Shown piece by piece: positions 1 through 7,983 of a stretch of DNA of 64,000 bases. Origin of the DNA: Chryseobacterium viscerum (lineage in GTDB: Bacteria; Bacteroidota; Bacteroidia; Flavobacteriales; Weeksellaceae); NCBI RefSeq assembly GCF_025949665.1, contig NZ_JAPDFT010000001.1:2418001-2482000 (forward strand). The letters are read 5' to 3'. Made by a program: the position numbers and the translations under genes. Within the stretch, counting starts at the first letter, position 1; each line of letters begins with the position of its first letter. The notes under the pieces were generated by a model that saw only the letters and a program-made list of their open reading frames with translations, had not been told where the DNA came from and ran no database searches.

Positions 1-699
1 TCCATATTCTTCCGGCTGCCCGAATCTTTTCATGGGAATCTTATTTTCTCTTGTCTTTTTTATTTCTTCCGCCGGAGCACCGCTTTGCTGAGCCTCATGG
101 GTAACAAGTTTTTGGATTCGTTCGGTGTCAAAATATCCTGTCAGAACATTATTTACGGTGATATTATGTTGTGCAATTTCATTCGAAAGGGTTTTTGCCC
201 ATGCAATTACCGCAGAACGGATAGAATTTGACAGCGCCAGATTTCCGATGGGTTCCTTAACTGATAAAGAAGAAACATTGATAATACGGCCTTTTTTCTG
301 TTGGATCATATGAGGTAAAGCCAATAACGTTGTTTCGCAAACCGTTTTAAAAAGAAGATCAAACGCTTTCTGATAATCATCCGGCGTTTTATCGAGTGCC
401 AAACCTGGTTCCGGACCGTTTGTATTGTTTACCAAAATATCAACCGAATGGTCATTAAAATATCCTGTTATAATTTTCTTATACTCTTCAAAGTCTGAAA
501 AGTCAGCCACCAGATATTCATGTTTCTGTTCCGGATTAATTACCGGCAGTGAAGAAACGAAGGCTTTAAGTTTTGTTTCATTACGGGCCATAACGGTAAC
601 ATTGGCCCCGCATTTTGCCAGCTCTATGGCAATTCCTGCGCCTATTCCCTGGGTAGCTCCACCTACTAAAGCATTTTTTGAAAAAAGTTGAATATTCAT
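1..699 (-). CDS. SDR-family oxidoreductase, partial (3' end outside window)
   Basis: A Rossmann-fold short-chain dehydrogenase/reductase starts at ATG 699 and runs off the window edge after 233 codons. The nucleotide-binding motif GGATQGIG is at residues 13-20, the NNxxG-type motif appears as NNTNG near 91-95, and the NVSS strand with the usual active-site serine is at 141-144. The Tyr-x-x-x-Lys pair that normally sits 13 residues later is Ser157-x-x-x-Arg161, so the standard proton-relay residues are missing. FabG-like members of this kind are often labelled 3-oxoacyl-ACP reductase, but the activity cannot be assigned. The substrate is unknown. Family assignment is secure; function is not. 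Confidence 0.85.
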   Translation of the reverse strand, partial: MNIQLFSKNALVGGATQGIGAGIAIELAKCGANVTVMARNETKLKAFVSSLPVINPEQKHEYLVADFSDFEEYKKIITGYFNDHSVDILVNNTNGPEPGLALDKTPDDYQKAFDLLFKTVCETTLLALPHMIQQKKGRIINVSSLSVKEPIGNLALSNSIRSAVIAWAKTLSNEIAQHNITVNNVLTGYFDTERIQKLVTHEAQQSGAPAEEIKKTRENKIPMKRFGQPEEYG

Positions 700-795
700 A
701 AGATCTTTGGATATAGTAATTGGTATAGGATAAATTTAGGAAAAAACCTCCAGATTATATTTTGGAGGTTTATTTTTTTAAGCCTGGTTTCTCAT

Positions 796-1185
796 TTATT
801 TTACAACTGTAGCTTCAAGTTCCACTTTTAAAGTTTCAAACAAGCCTGTTACTTCAAGCATCGTTACGGCCTGCTGAATTTTATGTCTGCCAATCCATTC
901 CTGAAGAATGGGAAAATAAGGCCAGAGTTCTTCCGTAGAAGTTGTATAGATATTTAATCTTACAATACCGCTGCATTCATACCCTGCTGTAGTGATCACT
1001 TCTTCCAGGTTGGCAATAGCCTGTTCCAGCTGCGATTTCATATCCTTATCACTGGATGTTCCATCAGGATCAATAGCCGCCTGTCCTGAGCAGTATAAAG
1101 TACATTCAACATTTTTTACCTCTACAGCCTGAGAATAGCTTCTCTCATCCTGCCATTTCCATGGGTTAACCGTTCTTTTTTCCAT
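796..1185 (-). CDS. RidA (YjgF/YER057c/UK114) family protein
   Basis: 129 residues, the usual length of this trimeric family, whose archetype RidA hydrolyses reactive enamines/imines made by PLP enzymes. The family core VRLNIYTTS is near residues 77-85 and the C-terminal strand VELEATV closes the fold. The arginine of the classic PAR motif that binds the imine carboxylate in true RidA is not present: the matching stretch reads KIQQAVTMLEV. This places it in a Rid subfamily that may not have the deaminase activity. It lies downstream of a Crp/Fnr gene on the same strand, with two Crp-type palindromes just upstream of its start. Confidence 0.85.
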   Translation of the reverse strand: MEKRTVNPWKWQDERSYSQAVEVKNVECTLYCSGQAAIDPDGTSSDKDMKSQLEQAIANLEEVITTAGYECSGIVRLNIYTTSTEELWPYFPILQEWIGRHKIQQAVTMLEVTGLFETLKVELEATVVK

Positions 1186-1242
1186 TGTACGAATTTGTTA
1201 TATTTTACTGTACAAAATTGCAGAACAACTACAGTAAATCTC

Positions 1243-1258
1243 TGTGATTCTGATCACA
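1243..1258. promoter_or_regulatory. Crp-type palindrome upstream of the RidA gene
   Basis: TGTGATTCTGATCACA is an exact TGTGA-N6-TCACA dyad, 58 bp upstream of the RidA-family ATG and just downstream of the Crp/Fnr gene. That regulator has the RETLSR recognition-helix pattern matching residues that E. coli Crp uses to read TGTGA. Binding is inferred. Confidence 0.6.
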
Positions 1259-1265
1259 ATTATTG

Positions 1266-1281
1266 TGTGAGCTCCATCACG
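1266..1281. promoter_or_regulatory. Second Crp-type palindrome, tandem with the first
   Basis: TGTGAGCTCCATCACG matches TGTGA-N6-TCACA with one mismatch. Its centre is 23 bp from that of the neighbouring site, roughly two helical turns. It abuts the stop codon of the Crp/Fnr gene. Confidence 0.5.
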
Positions 1282-1284
1282 GTT

Positions 1285-1848
1285 TTACAGTGGAAGACGG
1301 CTTAAAGTTTCCCTGGAAACGCCTAAATAAGCTGCTAAAAGAGATTTCGGTACCCGTTGAACTAAAGAAGGATATTTTTTCAAAAGCTGGTCATACCGTT
1401 CTTTTATTCCGGTTGTCATCATGGAAATAGTTCGTTGCTGAGCGGTAATAAATCCCATGTATGCTTTTTCCAGAAAAAAATGTTCCAGTTTTGGCAGTTG
1501 GGTACAGAGCTTTTTGTAGTCATCTAACTGAAGGCACAATACTTCTGTATCTTCAAGGCATTCCAAAGACATGGTTGCCAAAGTTTGCTGATAGTAAGCA
1601 GGAAAATCTGTTTCCCACCAATCTTCCATGGCAAAGCCGATAATATGCTCTTTTCCGGTTTCATCAGAATAAACCAGTTTCAAAAGACCTTTCAGGACAA
1701 AATAATTGTAAGGAACTGATTCTCCTTCCTGTACTAAAAACTGATGTTTTTTATATTTTTTATAGATAAAACAGGATGATATCAATTCAAACTCATCATC
1801 ATTAAGGGGTAGTATTTTTTCGATATGAGACCTCAGCTGATGCAGCAT
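1285..1848 (-). CDS. Crp/Fnr-family transcriptional regulator
   Basis: 187 residues: an N-terminal cyclic-nucleotide-binding-like beta roll (about 20-110, with the stretch FLVQEGESVPYNYFVLKG), a long dimer helix, and a compact C-terminal helix-turn-helix ending GVSRETLSRLPL. The Arg-Glu...Arg pattern of the recognition helix matches that used by E. coli Crp to read TGTGA. The beta roll has no clear cyclic-nucleotide phosphate-binding motif, so the ligand is unknown. It lies 22 bp after the thioredoxin-like gene and 99 bp before the RidA-family gene, all on the minus strand. The two Crp-type sites between it and that gene suggest it controls it. Confidence 0.9.
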   Translation of the reverse strand: MLHQLRSHIEKILPLNDDEFELISSCFIYKKYKKHQFLVQEGESVPYNYFVLKGLLKLVYSDETGKEHIIGFAMEDWWETDFPAYYQQTLATMSLECLEDTEVLCLQLDDYKKLCTQLPKLEHFFLEKAYMGFITAQQRTISMMTTGIKERYDQLLKKYPSLVQRVPKSLLAAYLGVSRETLSRLPL

Positions 1849-1870
1849 ATTCTATTTTTTAAGGTATAAA

Positions 1871-2521
1871 TTAAGGCTTTTGTTTCAATAGTTCATCGAT
1901 CTGTTTGTAAAAGGAGTCTTTACTGTAATCTGCCAGCCCCTTATGATGCAGGCGGATGTCACCTTTTTTATCCAGCACTACCGTTGTAGGCAATGACCCA
2001 CTGTAAAGTACACCCGGAATATTGCCAGCCGGCACCAGAAAAGGAACTGTAAAGCCTTTTTCCTTTAAATAAGATTTTCCAAGAGCTGTGTTATCATCAA
2101 GATTTACGGTAAGAAATACAATGTCCGGATTATTTTTATACTGATCATACAGCTTCTGAACAGAGGGAAATTCTGCTCTGCAGGGAGGACACCATGAAGC
2201 CCAAAAATTAATGAAGACTACTTTATTTTGTAAATCAGAAGTATTAATGATGGTTCCACCTTCACTTTTCAGCATAAATCCGGCATAGGAAACCCTTGCT
2301 GAAGCATTCTGATTCTTTTTTGATTCTGATATACTGGAATTGAGAATTCCCGTGGAAGCCACCTGTCTCATCAGCCATGCTTTTGCATCTTTATTCACCA
2401 ATACGATAATGAACAATATTGTCAGTATTGCAGTGGAACCATTTTTCCTGATCACGTTCTTACATTTTCCATGCTCTTTCCTCTTAATTCTTAGCCAAGA
2501 TAAGATTAAAATTCTGATCAA
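1871..2521 (-). CDS. TlpA-like membrane-anchored thioredoxin-fold protein
   Basis: 216 residues with one N-terminal hydrophobic helix (about 29-42), then a thioredoxin fold with WASWCPPCRAEF, active-site cysteines C111 and C114. The middle strand-helix pattern VVFINFWASWCPPC and the cis-Pro region GSLPTTVVLDKKG are typical of TlpA/ResA/AhpC-TSA proteins facing the periplasm, where they reduce disulfides, for example in cytochrome c maturation. No cytochrome c gene is near, so the substrate is unknown. The first 20 residues before the helix are unusually basic for a signal anchor; a slightly later start is possible, but no other Met precedes the helix. Confidence 0.88.
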   Translation of the reverse strand: MIRILILSWLRIKRKEHGKCKNVIRKNGSTAILTILFIIVLVNKDAKAWLMRQVASTGILNSSISESKKNQNASARVSYAGFMLKSEGGTIINTSDLQNKVVFINFWASWCPPCRAEFPSVQKLYDQYKNNPDIVFLTVNLDDNTALGKSYLKEKGFTVPFLVPAGNIPGVLYSGSLPTTVVLDKKGDIRLHHKGLADYSKDSFYKQIDELLKQKP

Positions 2522-2894
2522 AGGTTCTGAAGAAGTTTTTTAAGTCAAAAAAGTCTTTACATCGCAGGCAGGCAATGAAAGCTCTTTAAATACTTAGGTC
2601 TATAATTTTTATAATAACCAGCAATAAAGTTCACACAACAATCGTTAATAATTTATTTTTTAACATAATTGACTAAAAAACAGTTAATAAATCAATATAC
2701 AATACATAATATTATTTTTTATGTAACAGTCTTATTTTATTCTTGCTTTTACCATTTTCAAAAACATCCTTTTTCAGTGGATTTATTTCATAATTAATTT
2801 GTTACATGTAACAAATCTCCTATTCATCTAACTAATCGTACATCATCAAAACATTAATTCCTATACAAGAGATCTACTACTTTAAAATAAACTA
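2522..2894. other. Intergenic region upstream of the TonB receptor gene
   Basis: 373 very AT-rich bases between the divergent thioredoxin-like gene and the TonB receptor gene. I see no coding sequence. The only clear structure is the 20-bp palindrome at 2797-2816. A near -7 element (TATTCTTG, one base from TAnnTTTG) is at about 2738-2745. Confidence 0.5.
2797..2816. promoter_or_regulatory. Perfect 20-bp palindrome upstream of TonB receptor
   Basis: ATTTGTTACATGTAACAAAT reads the same on both strands, 79 bp before the receptor ATG. A perfect dyad of this length in a promoter region suggests an operator for a dimeric repressor or activator; the regulator is not identified. Confidence 0.5.
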
Positions 2895-5225
2895 ATGCAA
2901 ACATCCTTTTTAAAAATTACCGCTGCCACCGCAGCGCTCTGTTTCAGTACCCTGGCAATAGCCCAACAAACCTATTCTGTAAGTGGAACTGTGAAAGACA
3001 AAAAAAACGGTGAGCTGTTAATCGGAGTATCGGTAAAAGTAAGTGAAGATCCTTCCATCAACGTTGCAGCCAATGAATATGGATTTTATTCTCTTTCCCT
3101 GCCTGCAGGCAATTATACCATCATTATTTCCAATCCGGGATATAAAGATTTTGAACAACAGATTACAGTAGATCAGAATATGAAACTTGATCTGCCTCTT
3201 CTGCCTCAGGAAGAGACAACAAAGGCCATTGACGAAGTAGTTGTGACTGCTGTTAAAAAGGATAAAAATTTAACCTCTGCTCAAATGGGAGCAGAAACGT
3301 TGAATATAAAAAGTATTGAAAAGCTCCCTGTTCTTTTTGGGGAAAAGGATGTGATGAAAACCATACAGCTTTTACCGGGTATCAAAAGTAACGGTGAGGG
3401 AAGCAGCGGATTCAGTGTAAGAGGCGGCGCTACCGACCAGAATCTTATATTACTGGATGAAGCCCCGGTTTATAACGCGTCCCACCTTCTTGGGTTTTTC
3501 AGCACCTTCAACAGTGATGCTCTGAAAGATGCCAGTATCATCAAAGGAAACAGTCCTGCACAGTACGGAGGCCGGCTTTCGTCTGTACTGGATGTCAAAA
3601 TGAAAGACGGAAATAATAAGGACTACAACCTGAATGGTGGAATCGGTCTGATCAGCAGCAGGCTGAGTGTAGAAGGTCCTATTCAGAAGGAAAAATCATC
3701 ATTCATTGTTTCAGGAAGAAGAACTTATGCCGATTTGTTTCTTAAAACCAACAAAGATTATAAAGACAACAAGTTATATTTTTATGATCTCAACCTGAAA
3801 GCCAATTATCAGATCAATGAAAATAACCGTATTTATCTTTCAGGATACTTTGGAAGAGATGTTCTGGGATTGGGAGACACCTTCAATACAGACTGGGGAA
3901 ATACAACAGCTACTTTGAGATGGAACAGCATTATCAGTAGTAAGTTATTCTCCAATACTTCATTTATCTACAGTAATTATGATTATAAAATCAGTCTGAA
4001 AAACGATGATACTGTATTTGATTTAAATTCAAAAATACGTGACTGGAATCTTAAGCAGGATTTCACCTGGTTTGCCGGGAACAAGCATTCTGTACGTTTC
4101 GGCCTCCAGTCTATTTATCATACTCTTACTCCAAGCAGTGCTTCTGGTACTACGGTGAGCAGCTTTCCAAGAAATCCGAGATATTCATGGGAAAATGCGG
4201 TTTACATCAACGATGATTTTAAAGCAACGGAAAAGTTAACCATCAATTACGGGGTAAGACTTGCCATGTTCAGTGTATTGGGAGGAGATACATTCAATAC
4301 GTATGAAAACGGGGTACTTACCGACAGTGAATTCTTAGAGAAAGGAAAATTCGGAAAAACGTATGTGAATCCTGAACCAAGAATTAGCGCAAACTACCGA
4401 ATCAATGAAGTAAGCAGTGTGAAAGGAGGCTATTCACGCAACACGCAGAATCTTCACCTTTTGAGCAACAGCAACAGCGGAAACCCTACTGACCAGTGGA
4501 TAGGAAGCAGCTATACGGTAAAACCTGAAATTGCAGACCAGATCAGTGTGGGCTACAGCAGGAATTTCAACAACAATAATTATGAGTTGAATGCTGAAGT
4601 TTATTACAAATCCATGAAAAATCAGATCGACTTCAAAAACGGGGCTCAGATTGGATTTGATGCCGGATCTGATGTAGAAAGTGAACTGTTGTTCGGAAAA
4701 GGAAGAGCTTATGGTCTTGAACTTATTGCTAAAAAGAAAAGCGGAAAACTTACAGGATGGATTTCCTATACCCTTTCTAAAACGGAAAGAAAGATCAACG
4801 GAATTAATAATAATGAATGGTACAATGCCAGAATGGATAAAACCCACGATCTATCCATTGTTGCCACTTACCAGCTTAATCCAAAATGGAGCTTCTCAGG
4901 ATTGTTTGTTTACAGCACAGGAAACGCCGTTACCTTCCCTACCGGAAAATATGAGCTGAACGGTCAAACCATATTCCAGTACAGCAACAGAAATGCTGAC
5001 AGAATGCCTGCCTATCACAGAATGGACCTGAGTGCTACTTATGAACCAGTTTCCAATAAGCGATTCCGCGGTTCATGGACGTTCGGTATTTATAACCTGT
5101 ACGGCAGAGAGAATGCCTATACCATCAATTTCGAAGACAATCCTGACCGTCCCGGAACAACACGTGCGATGCAGACTTCTTTGTTCCGCTGGGTACCCAA
5201 TATCACTTATAACTTCAAATTCTAA
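2895..5225 (+). CDS. TonB-dependent outer-membrane receptor with carboxypeptidase-like N-terminal domain
   Basis: 776 residues. Signal peptide to about residue 24 (ending AIAQQ), a CarboxypepD_reg-like beta domain (about 25-110, YSVSGTVKDKKNGELLIG), then the plug (about 130-240, containing FSVRGGATDQNLILLDEAPV and SPAQYGGRLSSVLDVKM) and a 22-strand-type barrel ending in the aromatic-rich NITYNFKF. It imports a substrate across the outer membrane using TonB energy. No SusD homologue follows; instead a DUF4249 lipoprotein begins 3 bp after its stop, a common Bacteroidota pairing for small or metal-type ligands rather than polysaccharides. Substrate unknown. Confidence 0.95.
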   Translation: MQTSFLKITAATAALCFSTLAIAQQTYSVSGTVKDKKNGELLIGVSVKVSEDPSINVAANEYGFYSLSLPAGNYTIIISNPGYKDFEQQITVDQNMKLDLPLLPQEETTKAIDEVVVTAVKKDKNLTSAQMGAETLNIKSIEKLPVLFGEKDVMKTIQLLPGIKSNGEGSSGFSVRGGATDQNLILLDEAPVYNASHLLGFFSTFNSDALKDASIIKGNSPAQYGGRLSSVLDVKMKDGNNKDYNLNGGIGLISSRLSVEGPIQKEKSSFIVSGRRTYADLFLKTNKDYKDNKLYFYDLNLKANYQINENNRIYLSGYFGRDVLGLGDTFNTDWGNTTATLRWNSIISSKLFSNTSFIYSNYDYKISLKNDDTVFDLNSKIRDWNLKQDFTWFAGNKHSVRFGLQSIYHTLTPSSASGTTVSSFPRNPRYSWENAVYINDDFKATEKLTINYGVRLAMFSVLGGDTFNTYENGVLTDSEFLEKGKFGKTYVNPEPRISANYRINEVSSVKGGYSRNTQNLHLLSNSNSGNPTDQWIGSSYTVKPEIADQISVGYSRNFNNNNYELNAEVYYKSMKNQIDFKNGAQIGFDAGSDVESELLFGKGRAYGLELIAKKKSGKLTGWISYTLSKTERKINGINNNEWYNARMDKTHDLSIVATYQLNPKWSFSGLFVYSTGNAVTFPTGKYELNGQTIFQYSNRNADRMPAYHRMDLSATYEPVSNKRFRGSWTFGIYNLYGRENAYTINFEDNPDRPGTTRAMQTSLFRWVPNITYNFKF

Positions 5226-5228
5226 ATC

Positions 5229-6044
5229 ATGAAAAATACTTTTTATATCATATTATCTCTTTTTGCACTAACCTCTTGTGAAAAAGAGATCGATCTGGAT
5301 CTGAATGATCAGAGCGGAAATATTGTCATTGAAGGGAATGTAACGAATCAATCAGGACCTTATACGGTAAAAATCACAAAATCAGTAAGTTTCTCAGAAC
5401 CTAACCAGTATCCGGCTGTAACCGGAGCTCAGGTTATTTTAAGTGATGATATGGGTCAGACTGAAACCCTTCAGTATACAGGAAACGGAATGTATCAGAC
5501 AACCGCTTTTGTAGGACAGCCCGGAAGAACTTACACATTGAAAGTACAGGCGGAAGGAAAGCAGTATACCGCTCAGAGCAGAATGCCTGAAAATGTTCAT
5601 TTTGATGGACTTGAACAGAGCTCGTTCAAATTTGGTGATAAAATTACATATACTCTCTTACCAATCTTTACAGATCCTATGCCGCTTGGGAACCGTTATC
5701 TTTTTAGTTTTACGATCAATGATCTTCCTAAAAAATACATGAATACCTTTTCAGACAATGTAAATAACGGAATGCTTAACCAGCAACCTCTGATTCTACC
5801 TAATGACGATAACAAAGGCAGAGATCATGAAGTGATTGTGGGGGATAAAATCCATGTAGAAATGCAGTCTATTGATAACAATATATTCACTTATTATAGT
5901 GCTTTGCTTCAGATTTCCGGAGGTAATGGCGGAGGTACTACTCCAGCCAATCCACCAAGTAATATCAACAATGGGGCTTTGGGCTATTTTTCCGCCCATA
6001 CAACAGATACGGAAACTTTTGTGATCCAGCCTGTCACTCCATAA
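5229..6044 (+). CDS. DUF4249 lipoprotein, partner of the TonB receptor
   Basis: 271 residues with a lipoprotein signal ending LTSC near residue 16, then EKEIDLDL, the typical opening of DUF4249 proteins. The body looks all-beta (IVIEGNVTNQSGPYTVKITKS, then QYTGNGMYQTT). It starts 3 bp after the receptor stop, so the two are co-translated and probably form an outer-membrane complex, with the lipoprotein acting as a surface lid or ligand binder in the manner of SusD; that role is inferred. Glycine- and asparagine-rich stretches near 235-250 look like a flexible loop. A bidirectional terminator follows. Confidence 0.9.
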   Translation: MKNTFYIILSLFALTSCEKEIDLDLNDQSGNIVIEGNVTNQSGPYTVKITKSVSFSEPNQYPAVTGAQVILSDDMGQTETLQYTGNGMYQTTAFVGQPGRTYTLKVQAEGKQYTAQSRMPENVHFDGLEQSSFKFGDKITYTLLPIFTDPMPLGNRYLFSFTINDLPKKYMNTFSDNVNNGMLNQQPLILPNDDNKGRDHEVIVGDKIHVEMQSIDNNIFTYYSALLQISGGNGGGTTPANPPSNINNGALGYFSAHTTDTETFVIQPVTP

Positions 6045-6050
6045 ATTTTA

Positions 6051-6084
6051 AAAAGGATATTCCAATCAACGGAATATCCTTTTT
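6051..6084. terminator. Bidirectional terminator between convergent genes
   Basis: Stem of about 13 bp (AAAAGGATATTCC paired with GGAATATCCTTTT, loop AATCAAC) with A-runs on one side and T-runs on the other. It serves the DUF4249 gene and the convergent DUF1275 gene. Confidence 0.85.
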
Positions 6085-6093
6085 TATTCCGCT

Positions 6094-6819
6094 TTATCTC
6101 AATTTTCTTTTTAAGGAATAATATCTGTACAGCAGTTTATCATACCGGATTACACAGAACAATAATCCTGCAATAACAATCAGTGTTTTTAACTGAATCA
6201 TGCTGTAACCAAAACCACCAATGATACATCCTGAAAAAAAGCAGGCAATAATCACCAGTTTCAGGGTAATATTCTTTTTAAGCTGCCGCTGTTCATTTTT
6301 CCTTTCTTTAAAAAACAGCTTTGAAAATTCTATTCCCAGATCAGTAAATAATCCCGTAAGATGAGTAGTTCTCACTACAGACTGAGATACTCTTGTCACC
6401 AATGAATTCTGAACTCCCATTGCAAACAGCAAAAGTCCTGCAATTGCATGAGAAGATACCGAAATTTTTAATTCATCATAGCCTGACATTCCTACAAATC
6501 CTAATATTAAGATTTCGGTTATTAAAGGGATGAGATGCGGACGAACTGTCCTGTGTCCTGATGAAAATTCAACCAGGAAGCTGGAACAAAAAGCTCCACC
6601 GAGAAAACAGATAATAAACAGAAAATAAGTAAGTGCTTCGCTGTAATGATCCAGAAGAATCTCTTCAGAAAAGAAAGCAAAGTGTCCTGTTATATTGGTT
6701 GTAAGCACTTTAACAGACAAAACACCTACAATATTCACTATTCCGGCAACGAATGAAAGTGCTGATGCCAGTTTAAGATTGTGAAAATAGGTTCTGTTTT
6801 TCCCTTTGTGTCTGAACAT
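6094..6819 (-). CDS. DUF1275 (YoaK-like) membrane protein
   Basis: 241 residues with about six hydrophobic helices. Signature features of DUF1275 are visible: an early SFVAGIVNIVGVLSVKVLTTNITGH segment, then FAMGVQNSLVTRVSQSVVRTTHLTGLFTDLGIEF. Function in the family is not established; some members are near transport or stress genes. It stands alone here, convergent with the DUF4249 gene and divergent from the second Crp gene. A basic stretch KLFFKERKNEQRQLKKN between helices is likely cytoplasmic. Confidence 0.85.
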   Translation of the reverse strand: MFRHKGKNRTYFHNLKLASALSFVAGIVNIVGVLSVKVLTTNITGHFAFFSEEILLDHYSEALTYFLFIICFLGGAFCSSFLVEFSSGHRTVRPHLIPLITEILILGFVGMSGYDELKISVSSHAIAGLLLFAMGVQNSLVTRVSQSVVRTTHLTGLFTDLGIEFSKLFFKERKNEQRQLKKNITLKLVIIACFFSGCIIGGFGYSMIQLKTLIVIAGLLFCVIRYDKLLYRYYSLKRKLR

Positions 6820-7195
6820 TTTAAATCTCTATAAAAGCTGGATATTATTATCAAAAAAACAACTGGATAAAATAAATAAGTAAAAAAAAAAATAATTTAG
6901 AAATGTCAGCGTAAAGCTGTGAAAAACATGTCCGCTTAAATATTTATCCAGTGTTCTTTATAGAGTTACTATATCCCTTTTTATGTATTCTAAGTAATAA
7001 ATTACAGACCTTATAGAAAGTAAAAACAGCTTCTCTACAGCTTTCTGAAGTCTTCTGTTTCTTAATTCAAAATCAATTTTATTACTTTTGTAAAAGTAAT
7101 TCGTTTAGGAAAAAAACCTGGTGATCTGCATCAGTTTAAAATGTGATTTAAGTTAAAAAACGGAGCGTTTATTCACTAATCTGTATAGAAAAATT
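6820..7195. other. Divergent intergenic region before second Crp gene
   Basis: 376 AT-rich bases, no coding sequence seen. It holds the palindromic promoter at 7081-7100 and an imperfect Crp-type half-dyad pair GGTGATCTGCATCAGT at 7120-7135 (TGA-N6-TCA core). Confidence 0.5.
7081..7100 (+). promoter_or_regulatory. Promoter -7 element inside a perfect dyad, upstream of second Crp gene
   Basis: ATTACTTTTGTAAAAGTAAT has two perfect 9-bp arms around GT. The -7 consensus TAnnTTTG occurs within it as TACTTTTG (7083-7090), 106 bp upstream of the Crp gene ATG. A protein bound to the dyad would cover the promoter, so this looks like a repressor-controlled or autoregulated start. Confidence 0.5.
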
Positions 7196-7882
7196 ATGAT
7201 CTCAAAATTTATTTTCAATAATCAGTATCTTTTTGATGAGCTCCCTGAATATGATAAGAACCTGCTCACAGAAGCAATGAAAACCCGGAACTATCGTAAA
7301 AATGAGCCTATATTTACGGACGGAACAAAACCCAATGGCGTTTACTACCTCAATGAAGGAAAAATAAAGAAATACAAAGTTGATAATGACGGAAGGGAGC
7401 AGATTATTTACATTTACAGTTCCGGTGAATTTTTCGGTTATTCTGCCATTCTGAGTAATGAATCTTATGGAGACACTACCTCAACACTGGAAAATTCTGT
7501 TATCTCCTTTATTTCAAAAGACAGTTTTCTGGATATCCTCAGCCAGTCTTCAGTACTTTCAAGGCTGCTTCTGAAATCTTTAAGTCATGAATTCAGTGTC
7601 ATGGCCAATCTTATTGCTGTTTTGTCTCATCGAACAGTCAGAGAAAGGGCTGCTTTGAGTTTGCTTATTCTCCATGATAAGTACAAATCCAATGATGAAC
7701 CTGATCAGGAAGTATTCATTTCCCTTTCCCGTATAGATCTAGCGAATATGGTAGGAACAGCCAGAGAAACATTAGCCCGCATCATCAATGATTTTAAACA
7801 GGAAAAACTCATCAGATCTGAAGGACGAAAAATACAGATTATTGACTTTAAGCGGTTAATTCATATTGCTAATTTTTATTAG
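7196..7882 (+). CDS. Crp/Fnr-family transcriptional regulator
   Basis: 228 residues, full Crp length: beta-roll effector domain (about 20-120, with PIFTDGTKPNGVYYLNEGKIKKYKVD), dimer helix, and a winged HTH (about 150-228) with VGTARETLARIINDFKQEKLI. The recognition helix RETLAR again fits TGTGA-type sites. No cysteine cluster for an iron-sulfur cluster is seen, so it is not a classical Fnr. Long 5' leader of about 100 bases if the promoter at 7083-7090 is used. Target genes are unknown; the VOC gene follows 101 bp later on the same strand. Confidence 0.92.
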   Translation: MISKFIFNNQYLFDELPEYDKNLLTEAMKTRNYRKNEPIFTDGTKPNGVYYLNEGKIKKYKVDNDGREQIIYIYSSGEFFGYSAILSNESYGDTTSTLENSVISFISKDSFLDILSQSSVLSRLLLKSLSHEFSVMANLIAVLSHRTVRERAALSLLILHDKYKSNDEPDQEVFISLSRIDLANMVGTARETLARIINDFKQEKLIRSEGRKIQIIDFKRLIHIANFY

Positions 7883-7917
7883 TAAAATAATTTAGCTTAA
7901 AAGCTTTAATTTTCTAC

Positions 7918-7952
7918 TGACAACCTGTTGTCATAACCACCTGTTACCTTTG
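7918..7952 (+). promoter_or_regulatory. Operator-like dyad and -7 element upstream of VOC gene
   Basis: TGACAACCTGTTGTCA (7918-7933) is a perfect 7-bp inverted repeat around CT. Twelve bases further on, TACCTTTG (7945-7952) matches TAnnTTTG. The dyad therefore lies over the -33 region. It is followed by AGTTTAAAC, another short dyad. Confidence 0.5.
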
Positions 7953-7983
7953 TTTAAAATTAGTTTAAACAAAAAAATACCTT

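Noticed and set aside
4434..4847. A 137-codon frame opposite the first TonB receptor
   Set aside because: Antisense to a well-supported gene, with codon use typical of a shadow frame.
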